5,549 nucleotides of DNA from Actinomyces sp. (GTDB lineage Bacteria > Actinomycetota > Actinomycetes > Actinomycetales > Actinomycetaceae). Of this stretch, positions 1 through 5,112 are shown in pieces (the first letter of the stretch is position 1; each line of letters begins with the position of its first letter). Location of the stretch: NCBI GenBank assembly GCA_012837655.1, contig DUQT01000061.1, positions 1 to 5,549 of the forward strand. The letters are read 5' to 3'. The position numbers were made by a program, and so were the translations under genes. The notes under the pieces are model-generated. The model saw only the letters and a program-made list of their open reading frames with translations. It made no database searches and was not told the origin of the DNA.

Positions 1-1136
1 AAGTACTTGTCCTTGTCATCGCAGTGGTCTTTGACTAGGTTGCGGAAAGCACCCAACTCAAAGAACAAAGCGTTCGTGATCGGGTTGCGACGGTGCTTTA
101 CGACCTTGTAAAGCCAGTAAATGAACACACCGATGTTGAATGCTAGTGCCAGGCCGGAGCTAACAATGTTCGCTGCCGGATCCATCGTCGCGAAGTTGTG
201 CATCTTGCCCGGTGGTGTCGATAGGTAGGGGAACCAGTTGTAGAAACTAATCCAGAACACCAGCGTGAAGCATCTGAACCAGATCCACTGACCCTTCGCC
301 CACGTGAACGCAGGTATCGTACAGGCAAGCAATAATGCCAACGTGCAATACCACGTGTAGTCAGCCAAAGCGTTGTACAAGAATGCGTGGTTCCAAAGGT
401 CGTATGCGATGATCCAAGGCCATACCTGGTCAACCCAGAGAAGGCCCTGAACGTTCTTCTTACCCTTGGAAGTCACGATGATCTTGCCAAGGCCGGTAAC
501 GGTGATGCAGTTGAGCAGGCCAGCTGCCGCACTCATAAGGTTCCAGTATCCGCCGATTGTGCGGAAACCAGTTGCCGGGTCAATACCCACGTTTGAAGCT
601 GCGAAGTTTGCGGCAAGTGCCTTATACCAAGCGTCGGAGTGTAACGGCTCTGTGACTCCCCGAGCTTCCGGTAAACCGGCAAGCATGTCTGCCGCGTGCG
701 TTTCATTAATGCCCTGTAGGCACTGCCAGTCAGCTGCACACGCATAGTACGTATCTGCCTGGAAGTAGATCACAACGTCGCGGATGTTTGCTTCCATGAT
801 GTTGAAAACAAGGCCAATCCAAAGAGCGACGCCAAACCAAATGGCATATCTTCGCGCCAACTGCGGGTTCTTCTTCCCTATAACGAGTAGCGCTCCCGTC
901 ATAGTGGCTGTTAGGACCATGAGGACGTATTTTCCGAATGGGAACCAACCAAAAACTGGTTCACCCACGATCGCGGCGCGTGGCATCAAGAGGATGCCGC
1001 CGACGGTCCATAGCGCAAAGATCGTCCAATTCCATCGCCTGTTGATTTCAGCGATTGCGATTTGCGCACAGAAAACCAATACCCAGATGATCCAGACTCT
1101 AGGAGGCCCAACCTCCCATAGAAATAGGGAATCCAT
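1..1136 (-). CDS. Polytopic membrane protein, DUF5692-like, 3' end beyond window
   Basis: The minus-strand frame is open from the ATG at 1136 through the left edge, giving at least 378 codons and no stop. A TGA lies two codons upstream (1140-1142), so the gene cannot start earlier. The ribosome binding site is weak and purine-rich (AGAAAG). The product has many hydrophobic segments, roughly at residues 14-30, 37-52, 68-87, 97-114, 200-221, 234-256, 262-277, 288-304 and 323-343. It is a paralogue of the rightward protein at 2430-3470. Shared elements are N112-I-M-E-A-N-I-R-D120, W198-N, W241-I-I-A-Y-D-L-W-N249 with Y254-N, and A271-C-T-I-P-A-F277. The stretch between R-D and the W-N motif is about 56 residues longer here and contains C133 and C139. 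The pattern fits the uncharacterised DUF5692 family, assigned from memory of its motifs. No enzymatic or transport role is established. It is divergent from the SRPBCC/membrane protein operon, so joint function is inferred. Confidence 0.88.
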   Translation of the reverse strand, partial: MDSLFLWEVGPPRVWIIWVLVFCAQIAIAEINRRWNWTIFALWTVGGILLMPRAAIVGEPVFGWFPFGKYVLMVLTATMTGALLVIGKKNPQLARRYAIWFGVALWIGLVFNIMEANIRDVVIYFQADTYYACAADWQCLQGINETHAADMLAGLPEARGVTEPLHSDAWYKALAANFAASNVGIDPATGFRTIGGYWNLMSAAAGLLNCITVTGLGKIIVTSKGKKNVQGLLWVDQVWPWIIAYDLWNHAFLYNALADYTWYCTLALLLACTIPAFTWAKGQWIWFRCFTLVFWISFYNWFPYLSTPPGKMHNFATMDPAANIVSSGLALAFNIGVFIYWLYKVVKHRRNPITNALFFELGAFRNLVKDHCDDKDKY

Positions 1137-1203
1137 CTTTCAGCTTTCTAATTTGACTGTGTTTGAGAATGATTTGGATCACATCTGTAAAATCCACCTC
1201 AAG

Positions 1204-1235
1204 TTTATAGATAACTTTTCCAATAATTTTCACAA
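1204..1235 (-). promoter_or_regulatory. Candidate leftward promoter for the DUF5692-like gene
   Basis: On the minus strand a TATAAA box (1204-1209) lies in very AT-rich DNA, with TTGTGA (1230-1235) upstream. The 20-nt spacer is longer than ideal, so the -35 assignment is doubtful. The -10 box lies within a short inverted repeat (AAGTT at 1201-1205, AACTT at 1213-1217). It would give a leader of roughly 60 nt before the ATG at 1136. Confidence 0.25.
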
Positions 1236-1282
1236 TTGAAATATATGCAGTTAACGAGCTAGAACTCGGGCAAAGGTGCTAT

Positions 1283-1387
1283 TTGTTTGGGGGAAGTCAG
1301 ATTCTTTCAGATGTTAATTTAGTTATGAACTCTAAAACAAGTTGGTACAAAGCTGTACCGAATGTTTACCCAATCAATAGCAGGTGA
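1283..1387 (+). CDS. Possible leader peptide overlapping the SRPBCC gene start
   Basis: A short frame runs from TTG at 1283 to TGA at 1385-1387 (34 codons). An internal ATG at 1325 would give a 20-residue version. AAAGG (1272-1276) sits 6 nt before the TTG, a reasonable ribosome binding site; the ATG at 1325 has none. The stop overlaps the downstream ATG as TGATG, the classic arrangement for translational coupling. The next gene has no well-spaced ribosome binding site of its own, so coupling would explain its translation. Against it, the peptide resembles nothing I recognise, the frame may be open by chance, and the transcription start may lie inside it. Confidence 0.15.
   Translation: MFGGSQILSDVNLVMNSKTSWYKAVPNVYPINSR
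1344..1359. promoter_or_regulatory. Candidate operator palindrome GGTACA-N4-TGTACC
   Basis: A perfect inverted repeat with 6-bp arms and a 4-nt spacer (GGTACAAAGCTGTACC) lies 28-43 nt upstream of the SRPBCC start. Its size and symmetry suit a dimeric repressor such as a TetR- or GntR-family protein. No regulator gene adjoins this module in the window. The right arm is followed by AT-rich sequence but no convincing -10 box, so its position relative to the promoter is unknown. A short RNA hairpin is the other possibility. Confidence 0.4.
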
Positions 1388-2427
1388 TGAATTTGGCTTC
1401 TTCGACGGTGAAGAAATTCTTAAAGGCTGCGGGTGTTGCCGGGCTCGCGTCTCTTGGGGGGATGGTCTACTTCTCCCAGTTCAGCGGCAAGGGTACGAAA
1501 GAAGAGCAGGAATGGGTTTATCCTGCTGACGACATTATCGATCTGAACTATTCAAATGGGCGTTCCTCAACCTATGCGATCGATATTGACGCTCCCGCGT
1601 ACGCTGTCTACCGCATTTTCAAACAGATCGGCGTTCAGAAGGCCGGCTCATACTCCTCTGAATTCCTAGAGCGCGTGTTTGCTCGCCTCCCGTTCTTTAA
1701 CCACTACGAGATTCAGGAGGAATACCAGACTCCCGACGCAATCGCTCCGGGCGACATCGCAGCCTTCGACTACCACGGTATGTCCATGGAATGGGCGGAC
1801 GTAGTTCCAGGCAAGTACCTGGTGCAGTGGGTGGATACTAAGAATCCTCCGGCCGCTCCGGGCTCCTATGCGTTCCGCTACCCGGGTATGAAGCACTATG
1901 CAGCTGCCTGGTGTTTCTACGTAGTTCCACTAGAGGGTGAACGCACCCGCCTCATTAATCACTGGCGTATCGGTTTCGAGGACGATAATCTGTGGAACAA
2001 CGCAATCAACTGGATCAACATTGAGCTGGTTGGTGGCGTGATGGCGCACATGCAAAACATTTACGTGAAGAGGGTTGCTGAGTTCCGCAAGAAGGAGCAG
2101 TGGCACTCGAAGTTCATGCGCGGTTTCCTAGGAGGCGAGTTCTTCAGGTCCGGAACTCCAGCAAGCCGCTGGTCGGGCACCCCACTGTTTGAGGACACGC
2201 AAACCCAGTGGTTCCGCTTTGGCAGGCAAGCCCCAGCAGTCGCGGAAATTAGGCCGCCGGTCACGGATAACCCGGATTGGCCGCCGACGGGCCCGGATTC
2301 GCCGTGGGCAGACACTGTGGATAAGGAATACTTCGACGGCTGGTCCGAACCCGAGTTCAGCTGGGACGAACAGATCCGCCAGAAGATCGAAAAGACCTAC
2401 CTACCAGGGTGGGGGAAAGAAAACTAG
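1387..2427 (+). CDS. Membrane-anchored SRPBCC (START-like) domain protein
   Basis: This 346-residue protein could equally start at the GTG at 1384, one codon earlier. Neither start has a well-spaced ribosome binding site (AGCAGG abuts them). Residue numbers here count from that GTG. Lysines at 10, 11 and 14 precede a hydrophobic stretch at about 13-33 with no lipobox or clear cleavage site. This suggests a signal anchor, which by the positive-inside rule would put the rest outside the cytoplasm. Residues about 62-234 match the SRPBCC helix-grip fold. They include the I-D-A-P-A-Y-A-V-Y opening, the Q81-I-G-x-x-x-A-G-S-Y-S-x-E-x-L-E-R motif, an E-Y-Q plus G-D element near 113-124, and a late W-x-F-x-V-x-P-L-x-x-x-R-T-R-L strand. 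These folds enclose hydrophobic ligands, but the ligand here is unknown. The tail after about 240 is rich in Trp, Pro and acidic residues and unlike the usual family. It is followed after 2 nt by a DUF5692-like gene, so the two are very probably one operon. Confidence 0.88.
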   Translation: MNLASSTVKKFLKAAGVAGLASLGGMVYFSQFSGKGTKEEQEWVYPADDIIDLNYSNGRSSTYAIDIDAPAYAVYRIFKQIGVQKAGSYSSEFLERVFARLPFFNHYEIQEEYQTPDAIAPGDIAAFDYHGMSMEWADVVPGKYLVQWVDTKNPPAAPGSYAFRYPGMKHYAAAWCFYVVPLEGERTRLINHWRIGFEDDNLWNNAINWINIELVGGVMAHMQNIYVKRVAEFRKKEQWHSKFMRGFLGGEFFRSGTPASRWSGTPLFEDTQTQWFRFGRQAPAVAEIRPPVTDNPDWPPTGPDSPWADTVDKEYFDGWSEPEFSWDEQIRQKIEKTYLPGWGKEN

Positions 2428-2429
2428 TC

Positions 2430-3470
2430 ATGCTATCTATGCAAGCTAATCTCTTCTTCTTCGAAGTAGGTGAATGGTGGGACTACGCGATGCTCGCGGT
2501 TGTGATTGCAGTTCTCGCGTTCCTAGCGTGGCTCGCAGTTCGCAGTAAGTGGGCAGCAATAGCGCTGTTCATCGTGATCCCAGTTCTCCTCACGATCTTC
2601 TGGTGGCCGACTTCCACAGCGGGCACCCAGAGCGCGGGCTGGTTCGCAATAGTTAAGCAATACTCCGCCCTCTTCGGATCGTTATCACTTGTCGCACTGC
2701 AATATTTCCCGAAGTTGCGACGTAACAGGATTTATTTGTTGATTCCGCCGCTCATCCTTGCCATTAATATTTTGGAGGCCGTGATTCGCGACTTCCAGTG
2801 TTACGGCATTCATGGCGCTGACCCCGTCAGTGGGTTGTGGACCTGGGGTGGCCCGTGGAACATCATGAACGGTATCGCGGGGATTTTGAACCTGCTGATG
2901 ATTGCTGGTTGGGTTGGCATTTACGTGTCGAAGAAGGACAAGCACATCATCTGGGCTGACCTCACGATCTGGTGGATCATTGGTTACGACCTGTGGAACT
3001 TCGCCTACGTGTACAACTGCCTGTCGGACCGCGCCTGGTACTCCGGTGTTGCTCTGCTGGCAGCATGTACGATTCCGGCGTTCATGAAGATGGGTCGAGG
3101 AGCTTGGATCCAGTACCGCGCTTACACGCTCACGTTCTGGTCAGCTTTCGTCCTCACGTTCCCACGCTTCACGTACGAAAGCCGTTTCGCGCACGATCAC
3201 AGCCACAACACGACCGCGATGTTCACCATCGCTCTGCTGGCACTGCTGTTCAACGCCGGACTTTTCGTCTACCACGTCTGGTGGATAGCGAAGACGAAGC
3301 GTCACCCGCTGAAGGTCGAGCTGTACCCGGATGCGTTTGGTAACTCGAAGCTGATTCGCGACACCGCTACCGACGAGGTCAAGGAAAGAATCGCTAACCG
3401 TATTGGCAAGACTCCCGAGGAGGCAGGTTTCGTCGAGAAAGTAGATCACGACATCGTTGCCGCCAAGTGA
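2430..3470 (+). CDS. Polytopic membrane protein, DUF5692-like
   Basis: The 346-residue product starts at the ATG at 2430, 2 nt after the upstream stop. GGGGGAAAGA (2411-2420) lies about 9 nt before it. A GTG at 2409 would overlap the upstream gene by 19 nt and lacks that site; an ATG at 2439 is spaced less well. There are eight or nine hydrophobic segments, near residues 19-37, 42-59, 78-93, 101-118, 144-166, 176-198, 203-219, 231-247 and 264-286, then a hydrophilic tail of about 55 residues. Paralogy to the leftward protein is clear: N113-I-L-E-A-V-I-R-D121, P142-W-N-I-M, W182-I-I-G-Y-D-L-W-N190, Y195-N, A212-C-T-I-P-A-F218. Charged residues (E116, R120, D121, D187) in or next to hydrophobic segments hint at a buried functional site. 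The motifs fit DUF5692, a family of unknown function. Tight linkage to the SRPBCC gene suggests that the two products act together at the membrane, which is inference. Confidence 0.9.
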   Translation: MLSMQANLFFFEVGEWWDYAMLAVVIAVLAFLAWLAVRSKWAAIALFIVIPVLLTIFWWPTSTAGTQSAGWFAIVKQYSALFGSLSLVALQYFPKLRRNRIYLLIPPLILAINILEAVIRDFQCYGIHGADPVSGLWTWGGPWNIMNGIAGILNLLMIAGWVGIYVSKKDKHIIWADLTIWWIIGYDLWNFAYVYNCLSDRAWYSGVALLAACTIPAFMKMGRGAWIQYRAYTLTFWSAFVLTFPRFTYESRFAHDHSHNTTAMFTIALLALLFNAGLFVYHVWWIAKTKRHPLKVELYPDAFGNSKLIRDTATDEVKERIANRIGKTPEEAGFVEKVDHDIVAAK

Positions 3471-3794
3471 CAGTCAAGTAGTGTCTGACTGCAACGACGC
3501 GAGGTCGCGACTCGCCGCGGCGCTCAGCCGTTGCTGGGCCCCAGGCGCAGGGTTCGGTCACGAAATCGAGCGTGTGCTAACCAAATTAGAAGGGGCAGAT
3601 CCTGGAATCCAGAATCTGCCCCTTCATTCTGTAGATGTTACGTTGTTAGTTGCGCGATCAATGTTCGACGGGATGTCCGGAGTGCGCGAATCGGTAGCTA
3701 AAAGTCCGTGCTTCGCGTCCGATGCCAGACTCGGCGACCGCATTTCACGATCGACGTGCAGTTAGAAGTTTTGTGCTTTGCAACCGACGTGCAA
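3471..3794. other. Convergent intergenic region, no gene supported
   Basis: This gap separates the ends of the rightward membrane operon and leftward malR. It contains the long hairpin at 3589-3625 and most of a direct repeat pair beginning at 3752. A minor inverted repeat (GCGAG 3499-3503, CTCGC 3511-3515) lies in a GC-rich stretch just after the operon. A plus-strand open frame through here (3457-3765) overlaps the end of the membrane gene, crosses the hairpin and has no protein-like features, so I do not call it. Confidence 0.6.
3589..3625. terminator. Probable bidirectional terminator hairpin
   Basis: Perfect 12-bp arms GAAGGGGCAGAT (3589-3600) and ATCTGCCCCTTC (3614-3625) enclose an inner CTGG/CCAG stem (3602-3605, 3609-3612), with a single mismatch between the two stems and a 3-nt loop. 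The hairpin lies between convergent genes, 119 nt past the membrane operon and 170 nt past the malR stop. Read rightward it is followed by T-rich but interrupted sequence. Read leftward the flank is TAATTTGG. Neither side has a long U-tract, which is common for actinobacterial terminators. Confidence 0.75.
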
Positions 3795-3803
3795 CTAGAT
3801 GTC
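3752..3803. repeat. Degenerate direct repeat pair, 33-bp period
   Basis: CGACGTGCAGTTAGAAGT (3752-3769) recurs as CGACGTGCAACTAGATGT (3785-3802), matching at 15 of 18 positions with the starts 33 nt apart. The second copy covers the last codons and TAG stop of malR. The stretch between them holds TTGCA (3778-3782), which pairs with TGCAA (3790-3794). It could be a local duplication of the malR 3' end, a dispersed intergenic repeat or a protein-binding site. Confidence 0.5.
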
Positions 3804-4814
3804 AGTGTTGCGTGGCGGCGCGGTGGTTTCTCGAACGATTAGTTCGGGCCTGAAGGTCGTAGTGGACATCTGGTTTTGGCTCTGCTGGATGTGTGCGGTC
3901 AGGGTAGTGATAGCAGCATCGCTGATCGCTTCGACCGGTTGCCGCACGGTTGTTAGAGCGGGGGAGAGGAACGACATCACCAGGGAGTCATCAAACCCGA
4001 TCACCGAGAGATCCGATGGCACATCGATACCGTGATCCAGAGCGTAACGAATCGTACCGAGTGCCATAACGTCGGAGCTACAAATAATGGCAGTCGCGCC
4101 CTCGTCCAAAACGGTCTTGGCGGCGGACTGCCCACCTTCGACGGTAAATAGAGTTTCGGAATAGATGGGTTTTACGCCCGGAACCATTTCCTCCATGCAT
4201 TCGAGGTAGCGGTCATATTTGGCTTTCGCAGGGCTGAAGCGCAGTGGGCCGGTTGTGAACGCGATTCGCTTATGTCCCAGTCGAACCAGGTGCCGCATCG
4301 CCTGTGTAATTGAGTCGCGCTCATTAGTTGAGAAATCCGGAGCATCAATCAAGTCATTCGGGCCATTGATAGTTACAAAGGGGATGCCCTGGTCGACCAG
4401 GTTGTAGTAGCGTGCCGGATCTGCGGTCAAGTCAGCGTGAAGGCCGGAAACAAACACAAACCCGGAGACACCCTGGCGAAGTATTGCCTCGACAAGTGAG
4501 TCCTCGGTGGTTCCAGCCGCGAACTGGGTTCCAAGTAGTGGCGTGTATCCTCGCTGCAACATTGCTGTCGAGAGATGCTGCACGAACTGTGGAAAGATTG
4601 GGTTCGTAAGCTCCGGAACAATCAGGCCAATGAGGCCGCCCGACTTGGGGCGCAACTTCTCGGGACGTTCGTAACCAAGTAGGTCGATTGCACGGAGCAC
4701 GGCCTGGCGGGTTTCATCGGCAACTTCGGCTTTCCCGTTCAAAACACGGGAAACTGTTGCTGTGGATACACCGGCTTGCTCAGCGAGGTCCGAGAGGCGG
4801 ATGCGACTAGCCAT
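3795..4814 (-). CDS. malR: LacI-family maltose operon repressor MalR
   Basis: This 339-residue cytoplasmic repressor probably controls the divergent malE operon. The start is taken as the ATG at 4814 because AAAGGA (4821-4826) is 6 nt upstream. The ATG at 4820 touches that site directly and would add only two residues. A LacI-type helix-turn-helix occupies residues about 7-26 (L-S-D-L-A-E-Q-A-G-V-S-T-A-T-V-S-R-V-L-N). The hinge reads Y-E-R-P-E-K-L-R-P-K-S rather than the usual N-x-x-A-R-x-L, a form I recall from Streptomyces MalR. The periplasmic-binding-protein-like sensor domain starts near residue 60 (G-L-I-G-L-I-V-P-E-L-T-N-P) and includes C245-S-S-D-V-M-A-L-G253, V271-I-G-F-D-D276 and F321-R-P-E-L-I-V-R. 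Length is normal for the family. In Streptomyces, malR is likewise divergent from malEFG and represses it until maltodextrins are present. That ligand is transferred here by homology. A related regulator of another sugar is the main alternative. Confidence 0.9.
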   Translation of the reverse strand: MASRIRLSDLAEQAGVSTATVSRVLNGKAEVADETRQAVLRAIDLLGYERPEKLRPKSGGLIGLIVPELTNPIFPQFVQHLSTAMLQRGYTPLLGTQFAAGTTEDSLVEAILRQGVSGFVFVSGLHADLTADPARYYNLVDQGIPFVTINGPNDLIDAPDFSTNERDSITQAMRHLVRLGHKRIAFTTGPLRFSPAKAKYDRYLECMEEMVPGVKPIYSETLFTVEGGQSAAKTVLDEGATAIICSSDVMALGTIRYALDHGIDVPSDLSVIGFDDSLVMSFLSPALTTVRQPVEAISDAAITTLTAHIQQSQNQMSTTTFRPELIVRETTAPPRNTDI

Positions 4815-4884
4815 GGTCATTCCTTTGTTGGCAGAAATTTAGAAAAGCCGGAAAGTTTTTCAATTACTTTCAAATAGTACCAAT

Positions 4885-4898
4885 ATGCGCATTTTATA
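4885..4898 (-). promoter_or_regulatory. malR -10 box with adjoining ATGCGCAT palindrome
   Basis: On the minus strand TATAAA (4893-4898) is followed directly by the palindrome ATGCGCAT (4885-4892). The palindrome would lie between the -10 box and the transcription start, with a central CG as in many LacI-family operators. Symmetry extends to 14 bp (4882-4895) with one mismatched pair. No good -35 box is seen. Position suggests autorepression by MalR. The leader to the ATG at 4814 would be about 70 nt. Confidence 0.4.
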
Positions 4899-5004
4899 CC
4901 TAAACAATGCGTTAAATAAGTAAAATCGCGCAAAACTGGGTGTTAATCGGTTTCCAAGTGGTCTCGGTTGATAAAGATTCTATTACGATTCATCACTTCA
5001 GCTA

Positions 5005-5040
5005 TGAAAACCCTTGCAAAAAACTGAAAACTCCTTACAA
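5005..5040. repeat. Imperfect direct repeat in the malE promoter
   Basis: TGAAAACCCTTGCAA (5005-5019) is repeated as TGAAAACTCCTTACAA (5025-5040), differing by one inserted T and one G-to-A change, with starts 20 nt apart. The first copy ends in the -35 box and the second in the -10 box. Two turns of helix between copies would place both on the same DNA face, as expected for a tandemly bound regulator. Chance duplication in AT-rich DNA cannot be excluded. Confidence 0.5.
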
Positions 5041-5041
5041 T
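5014..5041 (+). promoter_or_regulatory. malE promoter
   Basis: TTGCAA (5014-5019) and TACAAT (5036-5041) are separated by 16 nt. They match the housekeeping consensus at 4 of 6 and 5 of 6 positions. Transcription would start near 5048, giving a leader of about 65 nt before the malE ATG at 5113. Both boxes lie within a direct repeat, and a CAAG-N4-CTTG element follows just after the predicted start. Regulation by MalR is therefore likely. Confidence 0.6.
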
Positions 5042-5050
5042 CGAAAGTGT

Positions 5051-5062
5051 CAAGATCGCTTG
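5051..5062. promoter_or_regulatory. Candidate operator CAAG-N4-CTTG after the malE start
   Basis: The inverted repeat CAAGATCGCTTG has 4-bp arms. It lies roughly 3 to 15 nt downstream of the predicted malE transcription start, where a bound repressor would block initiation or elongation. The arms are short, so this is a weak candidate for MalR binding. Confidence 0.25.
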
Positions 5063-5112
5063 TGTGACGATGACGAACACAGGATTTATTACAAGAAACT
5101 CAAGGAGAAAAC

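Noticed and set aside
143..433. Minus-strand open frame of 96 codons, plus overlapping plus-strand frames at 387-747
   Set aside because: They sit in other frames of the leftward membrane gene and have low-complexity Arg/Thr/Ser-rich translations typical of shadow frames.
784..1239. Plus-strand open frame of 151 codons
   Set aside because: It lies mostly antisense to the leftward membrane protein gene, whose motifs are clearly real, and its translation shows no domain.
1255..1268. Small hairpin CGAG-N6-CTCG in the divergent gap
   Set aside because: Four-bp arms are expected by chance; there is no U-tract or conserved context to support a terminator or operator.
2972..3343. Plus-strand open frame of 123 codons
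   Set aside because: It lies wholly inside the rightward membrane protein gene in another frame, with an Arg/Pro/His-rich translation lacking any recognisable feature.
3457..3765. Plus-strand open frame of 102 codons after the membrane operon
   Set aside because: It overlaps the preceding gene end, runs through the terminator hairpin, and has no convincing ribosome binding site or domain.
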